49,161 nucleotides of DNA, taken from positions 1-49,161 of the forward strand of contig CAMBQQ010000021.1 of NCBI GenBank assembly GCA_945870035.1, written 5' to 3'. Of this stretch, positions 33,992 to 43,471 are shown piece after piece. Each line of letters opens with the position of its first letter. Position 1 is the first letter of the stretch. Source of the DNA: Rhizobium sp. Q54. GTDB lineage: Bacteria; Pseudomonadota; Alphaproteobacteria; Rhizobiales; Xanthobacteraceae. The position numbers were made by a program, and so were the translations under genes. The notes under the pieces are model-generated. The model was not told where the DNA came from, ran no database searches, and was given only the letters and a program-made list of their open reading frames with translations.

Positions 33992-35140
33992 ATGAACGCC
34001 CGCACTGAACTGCCGCCGATTCCGTTCATCGATCTGGCCGCGCAGCGGCAACGGTTGAAGCCGGCCGTCGACGTTGCGGTGATGAAGGTGCTCGATCACT
34101 GCCAGTTCATCATGGGCCCGGAAGTGCGCGCCTTCGAGGCGGAGCTGGCCGCCTTCTGCGGCGCCAAACATGTCGTCACCTGCGCCAGCGGCACCGACGC
34201 TTTGGTGCTGGCGTTGCGCGCCTTCGGCATCGGTCCGGGCGACGCGGTGATCTGCCCGTCCTTCACGTTCTGCGCCACCGCGGAAGTCGCGGTGCTGGTC
34301 GGCGCCACGCCGGTATTTGTCGATGTCGATCCGGTCACCTTCAACATCGATGCCTCAGGCATCGCCGGCGCGGTCGAGACCGCGAAAGCCGCCGGCCTTG
34401 TGCCCAAGGCTGTCATTCCCGTCGACCTGTTCGGTCTTGCCGCCGATCACGGCGCGGTCGCCGCCGCCGCCAAGGCGCATGGCCTGATGGTGCTGGACGA
34501 CGCCGCGCAAGGCTTCGGCGCCATGATCGACAATCGCCGCCTCGGTACTTTCGGCCACGCCACCGCGACCAGTTTCTTTCCGGCCAAGCCGCTCGGCTGC
34601 TACGGCGACGGTGGCGCGGTGATGACCGACGACGACACACTCGCCGATCTGATGCGCTCGATCCGCGTGCATGGCGCCGGCAGCGACCGCTACGACAATG
34701 TCCGCATCGGTCTGGCCTCGCGCCTCGACACCATCCAGGCCGCGGTGCTGATCGAGAAGCTGAAGATTTTTCCCGACGAGATCGAGGCGCGCAACGTCGT
34801 CGCCCGCCGTTATGCCGAGGGCCTGGGCGATCTCATCAAGGTGCCGACGGTGCCGGCAGGTTCGACCTCGGTATGGGCGCAGTACACGATCCGTTTGAAA
34901 CCCGGCACGCGCGATGCGTTTGCCGCCGCGCTGAAGGCCGACGGCATTCCGACCGCGATTTATTATCCGATCCCGCTGCATTTGCAGCAGGCCTACAAGC
35001 AGTATCCGGTAGGCTTAGGCGGCGTCGGCAACAGCGAGAAGCTCGCCGCCGAGGTCATCAGCCTGCCGATGCATCCTTATCTCGACGAGCCAACGCAGGC
35101 GCGCATTATCGACAGCGTGCGCCGCGCGCTTAGAGCCTGA
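33992..35140 (+). CDS. DegT/DnrJ/EryC1-type sugar aminotransferase (GnnB / WbpE role)
   Basis: 382 residues, PLP-dependent. FIDLAAQRQRLKPAVDVAVM and QFIMGPEVRAFEAELA open the fold; CASGTDALVLALRA binds the cofactor phosphate; VLDDAAQGFGA holds the Asp; Lys199 (SFFPAKPLGCYGDGG) is the Schiff-base lysine. Overall very like WbpE and GnnB, which aminate C3 of a UDP-GlcNAc derivative with glutamate. Paired with the preceding oxidoreductase. Its end overlaps the convergent FkbM gene by 11 bases. Whether the product enters lipid A or an O-chain is discussed in the findings. Confidence 0.9.
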   Translation: MNARTELPPIPFIDLAAQRQRLKPAVDVAVMKVLDHCQFIMGPEVRAFEAELAAFCGAKHVVTCASGTDALVLALRAFGIGPGDAVICPSFTFCATAEVAVLVGATPVFVDVDPVTFNIDASGIAGAVETAKAAGLVPKAVIPVDLFGLAADHGAVAAAAKAHGLMVLDDAAQGFGAMIDNRRLGTFGHATATSFFPAKPLGCYGDGGAVMTDDDTLADLMRSIRVHGAGSDRYDNVRIGLASRLDTIQAAVLIEKLKIFPDEIEARNVVARRYAEGLGDLIKVPTVPAGSTSVWAQYTIRLKPGTRDAFAAALKADGIPTAIYYPIPLHLQQAYKQYPVGLGGVGNSEKLAAEVISLPMHPYLDEPTQARIIDSVRRALRA

Positions 35141-35867
35141 AGCTGCGCTTGAGGCGGGCGGCAGCGCGCCGCGCCGCCGCGCCGGCATCGTAAAAGAAAT
35201 CGTAGACCAACGCCGTGCCGCGCAGCCGCAGCAGGCGCGCGCCCGCAACCTTGCGCCGGTTGACGTAAAGCGCGTCGCCCCAGCCATGCGCGGTCATGCG
35301 CAAGGTCAGCCTGACAAAGCCGCGCGCCGCCATGAACCTGTCGATGTCGGGCAGTAAAGCGCAGCCGCGGTAAAGCTCTCGGCTGTTCACTTCGAGATAG
35401 GCCCAGGTGACGCGGTCCAGCCAGTCGCCGAGGCCGATGAGGGCGCGCAACTCCGCGCCCTGAATATCGACATTGATGAAATCGAAGCGCGCTTCGGCCG
35501 GCAGGATCGTATCGAGCCGGCTCGTTTGCATCTGGCCGCCGTCGGAAAACGCGATGCCGGGATGCGCCGTCAGATGCGAGCGTGGCTGCAGCAGCGAAGA
35601 CGATTGCCCGTTGTCGGCGCGAAACAGCTCGACCGCGTCGCCGTCGCGGTCCCAGCACGCCGCTTCGATGACCGGATTGTCCGGGTCGCCCTTGAAATTC
35701 CGGCGCAACGCCGCCGCCTTGTCCGGCAGCATTTCGACCCAGATAACCGGGCCCCAATGGTGGCGGCGGTAGTCCTCGGCTTCCTCGGCGTCATGCGCGC
35801 CGACATGCAGCACGCCATTGGCCTTGACGGCAAACCGCGCGCTCAAATCGGCCACGGGGATCAGCAT
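35130..35867 (-). CDS. FkbM-family methyltransferase
   Basis: 245 residues. SAM-binding part GVLHVGAHDAEEAEDYRRHH (about 18-37) with WVEMLPDKAAALRRNF; FkbM block FDFINVDIQGAELRALIGLG (about 127-146). The C-terminus is strongly basic (AARRAAARLKRSFRL). It lacks close similarity to the other FkbM at 24740 outside the fold motifs. It starts 14 bases after the manC stop, so they are co-transcribed, suggesting methylation of a mannose- or fucose/rhamnose-derived sugar, by context only. Confidence 0.83.
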   Translation of the reverse strand: MLIPVADLSARFAVKANGVLHVGAHDAEEAEDYRRHHWGPVIWVEMLPDKAAALRRNFKGDPDNPVIEAACWDRDGDAVELFRADNGQSSSLLQPRSHLTAHPGIAFSDGGQMQTSRLDTILPAEARFDFINVDIQGAELRALIGLGDWLDRVTWAYLEVNSRELYRGCALLPDIDRFMAARGFVRLTLRMTAHGWGDALYVNRRKVAGARLLRLRGTALVYDFFYDAGAAARRAAARLKRSFRL

Positions 35868-35881
35868 GTTGGGCCTTCGCC

Positions 35882-37294
35882 TCAGCGCCGCTTATAAACA
35901 TCCTCGATGCGCTCGATGTCGTCTTCGCCGAGATAGCTGCCGGTCTGCACCTCGATCAGTTCGAGCGGGATCTTGCCCTTGTTGGCGAGGCGATGGATGC
36001 AGCCGATCGGCAGATAGACCGATTCATTCTCATGCACTTGTTTGATTTCGTCGCCGATGGTGACCTCGGCCGTGCCGCTGACGACGATCCAGTGCTCGGA
36101 GCGGTGGCGGTGTCTCTGCAACGACAGGATGCCGCCGGGAATGACGACGATGCGCTTGACCTGAAAGCGCGCGCCCATGTCGATCGACTCGTAATAGCCC
36201 CACGGCCGGTGGCCGCGCTTGTGGTCGACCGCCTCGGCGCGCTTGGCCGTCTTCAATTTGGCGACCAGCTCCTTGACCTCCTGCGAGCGCGCGCGCGGCA
36301 CCACCATCACCGCATCCGAGGTCGAGACCACCACCATGTCCTTGACGCCGATCAAGGTTGTCAGCTTGCCATCGGAATGCACGACGCAATCGGTCGTATC
36401 CATGGCGATGACCGGGCCTTGCAGTACATTGCCTTGTTTGTCGCGCGGCGTGATATCGAACAAGGCATCCCAACTGCCGATGTCGGACCAGCGGAAGTCG
36501 CCGGCGATGACGGCGGCGCGATCGGTCTTTTCCATCACCGCATAGTCGATCGACTTCTGCGGCGCGCGCGCGAAACTCTTTTCCTCGAGCCGTAAAAAGC
36601 CGAGATCGTTGGTCGCGTTGGCGACAGCCGCCTCGATGGCGTTCGCCATCTCCGGCTCCATGCGGCGGATTTCGGCGAGCAGCACGTCGGCGCGAAACAG
36701 GAAGTTGCCGGAATTCCACAAATAGCCGTCGCGCACATAACCGGCCGCCGTCGGTGCATCCGGTTTCTCGACGAATTTTGTCACCGCGCGCACGCCGCTT
36801 GAGCCGATCGCTTCGCCCGGCAGGATATAGCCGTAGCTGGTCTTCGGCTCGGTCGGCTTGATGCCGAAGGTGACGATCTTGCCGGCTTCGGCCGCTTCGC
36901 GGCCCGCCAGGCACGTCGCGCGGAAATTATCGACGTCGAGGATGATGTGGTCGGCGGCCAGCGCCAGCACCACCGCATTCGGATCGCGCGCCAGCGCTAC
37001 CGCCGTAGCCGCGGCAATGGCCGGCGCCGAATCGCGGCGCAGCGGTTCGATCACCACCGTGGCGTCGACGCCGATCTCCTCGGCCTGGCGGCGGGCGAAA
37101 AAATGAAAATTCGGCCCGGTGATGACGATCGGCGCTGCAAACATCGGGTTGGCGACGCGGCTCAAGGTCTCCTGATAGGTCGAGCGCTCGCCGACCAGCG
37201 GCAGGAACTGCTTGGGCAGGGCGTCGCGCGACACCGGCCACAGCCTGGTCCCGGCACCGCCGGCCAGCAGAATGGGAATGATAGGCGAGGGCAT
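35882..37294 (-). CDS. manC: Mannose-1-phosphate guanylyltransferase / mannose-6-phosphate isomerase
   Basis: 470 residues, type II bifunctional enzyme. The N-terminal guanylyltransferase has PILLAGGAGTRLWPVSRDAL and KQFLPL, FVEKPDAPTA and WNSGNFLFRAD. The C-terminal cupin (about 370-470) has RPWGYYESIDMG, LSLQRHRHRSEHWIVVSG and the tail EVQTGSYLGEDDIERIEDVY. It supplies GDP-mannose for polysaccharide or LPS. Divergent from murJ across 169 bases; the FkbM gene follows in the same operon. Confidence 0.94.
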   Translation of the reverse strand: MPSPIIPILLAGGAGTRLWPVSRDALPKQFLPLVGERSTYQETLSRVANPMFAAPIVITGPNFHFFARRQAEEIGVDATVVIEPLRRDSAPAIAAATAVALARDPNAVVLALAADHIILDVDNFRATCLAGREAAEAGKIVTFGIKPTEPKTSYGYILPGEAIGSSGVRAVTKFVEKPDAPTAAGYVRDGYLWNSGNFLFRADVLLAEIRRMEPEMANAIEAAVANATNDLGFLRLEEKSFARAPQKSIDYAVMEKTDRAAVIAGDFRWSDIGSWDALFDITPRDKQGNVLQGPVIAMDTTDCVVHSDGKLTTLIGVKDMVVVSTSDAVMVVPRARSQEVKELVAKLKTAKRAEAVDHKRGHRPWGYYESIDMGARFQVKRIVVIPGGILSLQRHRHRSEHWIVVSGTAEVTIGDEIKQVHENESVYLPIGCIHRLANKGKIPLELIEVQTGSYLGEDDIERIEDVYKRR

Positions 37295-37463
37295 CGTCAG
37301 AGGGCACCGGTTGGACGAGAAGGGACGGGCGGTCGGGTCGCTCTATGTTTGTGCCGGGAATCGTCCTAATGCAGAGACCGTGGACTTTACCGGCAGCGGC
37401 CGGCTGCCGTTAAGTCCATTTATACACAGCGATTTCGCCCTGACCACAAGCCCCTTTGCCCCG

Positions 37464-39002
37464 ATGATCAAGCGCATCCTCACGGTCGGCGGTTTTACCC
37501 TGCTCTCGCGGGTGACCGGCTTTGTCCGCGACATCATCCTCGCCGCCGTCTTGGGCGCGGGGCCGGTGGCGGATGCCTTCTTCGTGGCGCTGCGCCTGCC
37601 CAACCATTTCCGCGCCATCTTCGCCGAGGGCGCGTTCAACGCCGCTTTCGTGCCGGCCTATGCACGCATCCGCGAGCAGGGCGGCGAGCAGCGCGCCGGG
37701 CTGTTCGCCGACCGCATCTTCACGCTGCTGCTGGCGAGCCAGGTCGTGCTGCTGGCGGTGGCCTTGCTGTTCACGCCGGCGGTGATCGAACTGTTGGCGC
37801 CGGGCTTTACCGACGATCCGGTGCGCTATCCGCTGGCGGTCGATCTCACCCGCATCACGTTTCCCTATTTGCTGCTTATCACTTTAGTGACGCTCTATGG
37901 CGGCATCCTCAATGCGTTGCAGCGTTTCGCCGCGGCGGCGGCGGCACCGATCCTGTTGAACATGTCGTTGATCGTCGCGCTGAGCCTCGCCGCCTTCTTC
38001 CCGACGGCCGGACACGCCGCCGCCTGGGGCGTGCTGCTGGCCGGCGTGCTTGAATTCTTTCTGGTCGCCGGCGACGCCTGGCGCGTCAACGTGCTCGCCG
38101 CCTTCCGCTGGCCGCAACTCGATCAGGACGTGCGCAAGTTCTTCCGCGCGCTCGGCCCCGCGGTAGTCGGCTCGGCCGGCGTGCAACTCGCTTTATTCGC
38201 GGACACCATCATCGCCAGCTTCCTCGCCACCGGCGCGGTGTCCGCATTGTATTACGCCGACCGCATCAACCAGTTGCCGATCGGCGTTATCGGCATTGCC
38301 GCCGGCACGGTGATCCTGCCGGAAATGGCGCGCCGCTTCGCCGCCGGCGACGAGGCCGGCGCCTTGCATGCACAGAACCGCGCCGTCGAATTCACGCTGC
38401 TGCTGTCGATTCCCTGCATCGCCGCTTTCTTTGTCGTGCCTGAATTGATCATGCGCGCTTTGTTCATGCGCGGCGCGTTCACTCCGGCGGATGCCATCGC
38501 TTCCGGCCAAACGCTCGCCGCTTACGCATTCGGCCTATTACCTTTCGTTTTGATCCGCAGCACGGTGGCGACCTTCTTTGCCCGCGGCGACACCAAGACA
38601 CCGGTGATCGCGGCGCTGATCGCCGCCGCCGTCAATATCGGCTTCAAGATTTTGCTGATGGGCCCGCTCGCCCAGGTTGGCCTCGCGCTGGCGACCTCGA
38701 TCGGCGCCTGGATCAATCTCCTGCTGGTGATCTGGTTCGCGCACCGTGCCGGTTTATTGAGCATCGATGCGCGGCTGCGCGCGTCGGCGCTTAAATTGCT
38801 GGTGGTCGGTGTGTCGCTGGCGCTGGTCTTGTGGCTGTGCAAGGCGCCGGTCGCCGGCCTGTTCGCTGGATGGGACCGCTTGCGCGACGAGGCGACGTTG
38901 GGCGTGCTCGCCGCGATCGGCTTTGTCCTGTATGGCGGTGCTGTCATCGTCCTGTTCGGCCGCGGCTGGCTGGCCGCTTTCAAGGCGAAAACGCGCCCAT
39001 AA
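37464..39002 (+). CDS. murJ: Lipid II flippase MurJ (MviN family)
   Basis: 512 residues, about 14 membrane helices, MOP exporter superfamily. N-terminal LTVGGFTLLSRVTGFVRDII, then DAFFVALRLPNHFRAIFAEG and AFNAAFVPAYARI are classic MurJ, including the conserved arginines of the cavity. NALQRFAAAAAAPILLNMSL and ALYYADRINQLPIGVIGIA follow. It moves lipid II across the membrane for peptidoglycan. ATG 37464 begins the conserved first helix; no good ribosome site is visible, and an open frame extends to 37212 without conserved sequence. Context (manC and an efflux pump) differs from the glnD-murJ-trpS order I would expect in this group. Confidence 0.93.
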   Translation: MIKRILTVGGFTLLSRVTGFVRDIILAAVLGAGPVADAFFVALRLPNHFRAIFAEGAFNAAFVPAYARIREQGGEQRAGLFADRIFTLLLASQVVLLAVALLFTPAVIELLAPGFTDDPVRYPLAVDLTRITFPYLLLITLVTLYGGILNALQRFAAAAAAPILLNMSLIVALSLAAFFPTAGHAAAWGVLLAGVLEFFLVAGDAWRVNVLAAFRWPQLDQDVRKFFRALGPAVVGSAGVQLALFADTIIASFLATGAVSALYYADRINQLPIGVIGIAAGTVILPEMARRFAAGDEAGALHAQNRAVEFTLLLSIPCIAAFFVVPELIMRALFMRGAFTPADAIASGQTLAAYAFGLLPFVLIRSTVATFFARGDTKTPVIAALIAAAVNIGFKILLMGPLAQVGLALATSIGAWINLLLVIWFAHRAGLLSIDARLRASALKLLVVGVSLALVLWLCKAPVAGLFAGWDRLRDEATLGVLAAIGFVLYGGAVIVLFGRGWLAAFKAKTRP

Positions 39003-39091
39003 GACGCGTCCAAGTGCGCGCCTGGCGGTAGACATAACTGGCCTTGGCCGCTATCTCACTGGCTTCCATTTAGCGGTCCCCCAGGGTGCGC

Positions 39092-40294
39092 ATGATTTCC
39101 CGAATCGAAGCTAACTCATTGGTAATCCGCTACAGCGCCGTCTGCGCCTTCGCCGCTTTGCTCGCCGGTTGCGGCGATGCCCCGAAACAGCAGGCCGCGC
39201 CGCCACCGCCGGCCGTGACGGTATCCGAGCCCACCAAGCGGACCGTGTCCGATTTCGACGAATATGTCGGCCGCTTCGTCGCGGTCAATTCCGTCGAGGT
39301 GCGCTCCCGCGTCTCCGGTTACCTCGAAGGTGTGCATTTCAAGGATGGTCAGCTCGTCAAGCAGGGCGACCTCCTGTTCACCATCGACAAGCGCCCGTTC
39401 CAGAACGCCGCCGAGCAGGCGCGCGCCGCGGTAACGCAGACCAAATCGAATCTGGCTTTTACCACCGCCGATTTCGAGCGCGGCCAGCAACTGGTCAAGG
39501 AAAAGACCATCACCGAGCAGACCTTCGAGCAGCGCTCGCAGGCCTACCGCAATGCGCAGGCCGCGGTCAGCGCCGCCGAAGCGGCGCTGCGCACGTCGCA
39601 GCTCGATCTCGAATTCACCGAACTGAAAGCGCCGATCGACGGCCGCATCGGCGACCGCCGCGTATCGCCGGGCAATCTGGTTACCGGCGGCGCCGGCGGC
39701 AACACGACCCTGCTTGCAACGATTGTCTCCACCGACCCAATCCGTTTCGAATTCACCTTCGATGAAGCGTCCTATCTGCGCTACGAACGGGCCTCGAAAA
39801 AGAATGATGTCGAGGACATTGCCAGTCGCGGCGCCGGCGTCGAGGTGTCGCTCAAGCTGATCGACGAGCCCGACTTCATCCACAAAGGCAAAATGGATTT
39901 CGTCGACAACGTCATCGAACGCACGACCGGCACCATTCGTGGCCGCGCCAGTTTCAGCAATGCCAATGGCGTGTTCACGCCCGGCATGTTCGCTCGCGTG
40001 CGCGTGCCGGCCTCGACGCCTTACGAAGCGCTGCTGGTGCCGGACAGCGCCATCGGCAGCGAGCAGATCCGCAAATTCGTGCTGGTGGTCGATGGCGAGA
40101 ATACCGCGCGCACCAAATACGTGACGCTCGGCCCGCTCGACGGCGCTTTGCGCGTCATCAAGAGCGGCCTCGTGCCGACCGATAAGGTCGTCATCAACGG
40201 CATGGCGCGGGTGCGCGCCGGCCAAAAGGTCACGCCGCAAGCGCCGGCGCCAGCTCCCGCGCCGGGCGGCGCTCCCGCCGCACCCGCGAAGTAG
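39092..40294 (+). CDS. RND efflux periplasmic adaptor (membrane fusion protein)
   Basis: 400 residues, lipoprotein. The signal peptide ends in lipobox LLAGC (Cys27 becomes lipidated). Barrel-sandwich halves flank a helical hairpin: VNSVEVRSRVSGYLEGVHFK (about 68-87) and the return strand FTELKAPIDGRIGDRRVSPG, with coiled-coil helices between (about 105-170). The tail is Pro/Ala-rich. It links the RND pump to an outer-membrane channel. ATG 39092 has CAGGG upstream; GTG 39086 is possible. No TolC-like gene is in the window. Confidence 0.93.
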   Translation: MISRIEANSLVIRYSAVCAFAALLAGCGDAPKQQAAPPPPAVTVSEPTKRTVSDFDEYVGRFVAVNSVEVRSRVSGYLEGVHFKDGQLVKQGDLLFTIDKRPFQNAAEQARAAVTQTKSNLAFTTADFERGQQLVKEKTITEQTFEQRSQAYRNAQAAVSAAEAALRTSQLDLEFTELKAPIDGRIGDRRVSPGNLVTGGAGGNTTLLATIVSTDPIRFEFTFDEASYLRYERASKKNDVEDIASRGAGVEVSLKLIDEPDFIHKGKMDFVDNVIERTTGTIRGRASFSNANGVFTPGMFARVRVPASTPYEALLVPDSAIGSEQIRKFVLVVDGENTARTKYVTLGPLDGALRVIKSGLVPTDKVVINGMARVRAGQKVTPQAPAPAPAPGGAPAAPAK

Positions 40295-40300
40295 GCCTTC

Positions 40301-43300
40301 ATGCGTATCTCGCATTTCTTCATCGACCGGCCGATCTTCGCTTCGGTGATTGCCATCGTCATCATCATTCTCGGTGGCGTCGGCTTCACGCGCCTGCCGG
40401 TCGCGCAATATCCGGAAATCGCACCGCCGACCATCAACGTCTCCGGCCAGTATCCCGGCGCGTCGTCCGAATCCGTCGCCGAAACCGTGGTCGCGCCGAT
40501 CGAGCAGCAGATCAACGGCGTCGAGGGCATGATCTACATCTCCTCGAATTCGAACGCCGACGGCCGCTTCTCCATCGCCGTCACCTTCGAAATCGGCACC
40601 AATCTCGACACCGCGCAGGTCCAGGTGCAGAACCGCGTCGGCATTGCGCAACCGCGCCTGCCGCAGGCGGTGCAGCAGGTCGGCGTCACGGTGACCAAGA
40701 GTTCGCCCGACATTCTCATGCTGGTGAACCTGTATTCGCCGGACAAGTCGCGTGACGCATTGTTCATTTCCAACTACGCCAATATCCAGATCAAGGATGC
40801 GTTGACCCGGGTCGATGGCGTCGGCTCGATCACCGTGTTCGGCAGCCGCGACTACGCCATGCAGATCTGGCTCGATCCGGACCGGCTGCAATCGCTCAAT
40901 CTGACCGCGACCGACGTGACGCAGGCCTTGCAGGCGCAGAACCTCCAGGTCGCTTCCGGCGTCCTCAATCAGCCGCCGGTGCCGAACCAGCTTGCCTTTC
41001 AGATCGCGGTGCGCACGCTCGGCCGCCTGTCGACGCCGGAAGAGTTCGGCAACATCGTCGTCAAGCAGGTTGGCAATGCCGTGGTGCGCCTGCGCGACGT
41101 CGCCAAGATTCAATTGATCGCGCAGGATTATTCGTCGAACTCCTATCTCAACGACGACCCGTCGGTGGCGCTGGCGGTGTTCCAGCGGCCCGGGTCGAAC
41201 GCGCTGACGACCGGCGACGGCATCAAGAAAACCGTCGAGGCGATGTCGAAGGATTTTCCCGCCGGGCTGAAATACGGCATTCTCTATAACCCGACCGAGT
41301 TCATCCAGCAGTCGGTCAACGCCGTGATCGAGACTATCTTCGAGGCGGTGTTGCTGGTCGTTCTGGTCATCATCCTGTTTTTGCAGACATGGCGCGCCGC
41401 GGTCATTCCGCTGCTGGCGATTCCGATCTCGTTGATCGGCACCTTCTTCGCCATGACCTTGTTCGGTTTCTCGCTCAACAATTTGTCGCTCTTTGGTCTT
41501 GTCCTGGCGATCGGCATTGTCGTCGATGACGCCATCGTCGTGGTCGAGAATGTCGAGCGCAACATCGCCGCCGGCCTTAGTCCGCGCGACGCGGCCCGCC
41601 GCACCATGGACGAAGTCGGCACCGCGCTGATCTCGATCGTGCTGGTGTTGTGCGCGGTGTTCGTGCCGACCACCTTCATCACCGGCATTTCCGGCCAGTT
41701 CTATCGCCAGTTCGCGCTGACGATTACCAGCGCCACGCTGATTTCGCTGCTCGTGTCGCTCACTCTGTCGCCGGCGATGTGCGCGCTGCTGTTGAAGCCG
41801 CATGACAAGGGCCACAAGGACAAGTGGTGGGAAAAGCCGATTCACGGCTTCTTCCGGCTGTTCAATCGCGGCTTCGACGGCTTCGCGCGCGGCTATGGCT
41901 TCATTGCCGGCAAGGTCGTGCGTTTTGTCCTGATCATGCTGGTGCTCTATGTCGGCATTCTGGCGCTCGGCCTCAACGAATTCCGCAAGACGCCGCAAGG
42001 CTTCATCCCGCAGATCGACCGCGGCATTCTCATCGTCGCCGCTCAATTGCCGCCGGGCTCGTCGCTGGCGCGCGCCGACGCGGTGATGCGCCGCGCTTCC
42101 GAACTGGTGCGCGCAACGCCGGGCGTGGCGCACGCCATCAATATCGTCGGCTTCTCCGGCGCCAGCTTCTCGACCGCGCCGAATGCCGGCGCCATGTTCG
42201 TCGTGCTCGAACCCTTCGCCGCGCGCAGCGGCGATCCTAGGAAGACCGCGGCGGCGATCCAGGGCGCGCTGTTCGGCAAGCTCGGCGCCATCCAGGACGC
42301 CTTCATGGTGGTCGTGCTGCCGCCGCCGGTGCCCGGCATCGGCAATGCCGGCGGCTTCCGTATGATGATCGAGGATCGTAGCGGCGCGGGTCCGCTGGCG
42401 ATGCAAGGCGCGGTCGGCGCGATGATGGGCCGCGCCGCGACGACGCCGGGCCTACGACAGGTGTTCTCGCTCTACGAGACGGCGACGCCGCAACTGTTCC
42501 TCGACATCGACCGCACCAAGGCGCAACTGCTCGGCATCAACATCGCCGACGTCTTCAGCGCCTTGCAGGTCTATATCGGCTCGGCCTATGTCAACGACTT
42601 CAACCTGCTCGGACGCACCTTCCGTGTCCAGGCGCAGGCCGGAGCCGAATTCCGTCTCGAGCCGAAGGATGTCCTGGCGCTGCGCGTGCGCAACACATCG
42701 GGCGAAACCGTGCCGCTCGGCTCGTTCACCACCGTGCGCGACATCTCCGGCCCGTATCGCCTGCCGCGCTACAATCTCTATCCGGCCGCCGAACTCGACG
42801 GCAATGCCGCGCCCGGTTACTCGCAAGGGCAGGGCATCCAGATCATGCAGAAGCTTGCGGCCGAAACCTTGCCGGCCGGCTTCTCCTACGAATGGACCAC
42901 CTTGGCGTTCCAGCAATTGCGCGCCGGCAACACCGCGTTCTTCGCCTTCGGCCTCGGCGTCGTCTTCGTGTTTCTGGTGCTGGCGGCGCAGTATGAAAGC
43001 CTGACATTGCCGCTTGCCGTCATTCTGATCGTGCCGATGTGCCTGGTCGCGGCCATTGTCGGCGTCATTTTGCGTGGCCAGGACAACAACATCCTGACGC
43101 AAGTCGGCTTTATAGTGCTGATTGCGCTGGCGGCGAAGAATGCGATTCTCATCGTCGAATTCGCCAAGCAGCTCGAAGACCGGGGCCGCAGCCGGGCCGA
43201 TGCCGCGGTCGAGGCGGCGCGGCTGCGCCTGCGCCCGATCGTCATGACCTCGCTTGCCTTCGTGCTCGGCGTTGCGCCTCTGGTCTGGGCCACCGGCGCC

Positions 43301-43456
43301 GGCGCGGAGCTGCGCTCGGCTCTCGGCACCGCGGTATTTTCCGGTATGATCGGTGTCACTTTGTTCGGCCTGATCTTCACGCCGGTATTCTATGTCGTGG
43401 CCCGCTGGCTGGCGGCGCGCTTTTCTCGCAAGCCGGCCATTCAGCCGGCCGAATAA
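40301..43456 (+). CDS. RND multidrug efflux transporter (HAE1 family, AcrB/MexB-like)
   Basis: 1051 residues, the normal length, twelve membrane helices and two large periplasmic loops. Starts MRISHFFIDRPIFASVIAIV. The proton-relay aspartates lie in GIVVDDAIVVVENVERN (fourth helix) and the relay lysine in ALAAKNAILIVEFAKQ (tenth helix). Other conserved blocks: PEIAPPTINVSGQYPGASSE and FIPQIDRGILIVAAQLPPGS. Six bases after the adaptor gene. Substrate not predictable. The stop is 15 bases before the molybdenum hydroxylase subunit ATG. Confidence 0.95.
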   Translation: MRISHFFIDRPIFASVIAIVIIILGGVGFTRLPVAQYPEIAPPTINVSGQYPGASSESVAETVVAPIEQQINGVEGMIYISSNSNADGRFSIAVTFEIGTNLDTAQVQVQNRVGIAQPRLPQAVQQVGVTVTKSSPDILMLVNLYSPDKSRDALFISNYANIQIKDALTRVDGVGSITVFGSRDYAMQIWLDPDRLQSLNLTATDVTQALQAQNLQVASGVLNQPPVPNQLAFQIAVRTLGRLSTPEEFGNIVVKQVGNAVVRLRDVAKIQLIAQDYSSNSYLNDDPSVALAVFQRPGSNALTTGDGIKKTVEAMSKDFPAGLKYGILYNPTEFIQQSVNAVIETIFEAVLLVVLVIILFLQTWRAAVIPLLAIPISLIGTFFAMTLFGFSLNNLSLFGLVLAIGIVVDDAIVVVENVERNIAAGLSPRDAARRTMDEVGTALISIVLVLCAVFVPTTFITGISGQFYRQFALTITSATLISLLVSLTLSPAMCALLLKPHDKGHKDKWWEKPIHGFFRLFNRGFDGFARGYGFIAGKVVRFVLIMLVLYVGILALGLNEFRKTPQGFIPQIDRGILIVAAQLPPGSSLARADAVMRRASELVRATPGVAHAINIVGFSGASFSTAPNAGAMFVVLEPFAARSGDPRKTAAAIQGALFGKLGAIQDAFMVVVLPPPVPGIGNAGGFRMMIEDRSGAGPLAMQGAVGAMMGRAATTPGLRQVFSLYETATPQLFLDIDRTKAQLLGINIADVFSALQVYIGSAYVNDFNLLGRTFRVQAQAGAEFRLEPKDVLALRVRNTSGETVPLGSFTTVRDISGPYRLPRYNLYPAAELDGNAAPGYSQGQGIQIMQKLAAETLPAGFSYEWTTLAFQQLRAGNTAFFAFGLGVVFVFLVLAAQYESLTLPLAVILIVPMCLVAAIVGVILRGQDNNILTQVGFIVLIALAAKNAILIVEFAKQLEDRGRSRADAAVEAARLRLRPIVMTSLAFVLGVAPLVWATGAGAELRSALGTAVFSGMIGVTLFGLIFTPVFYVVARWLAARFSRKPAIQPAE

Positions 43457-43471
43457 TTCGGAGACGTGACA

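Noticed and set aside
39116-42406. A 1096-codon open frame on the minus strand opposite the RND genes
   Set aside because: It is an antisense shadow of GC-rich coding sequence: Arg/His/Asp-rich, no recognisable domain, and fully covered by two well-identified genes. The same applies to the 830-codon minus frame at 42452-44944 and the frame at 481-1908 opposite ureC.
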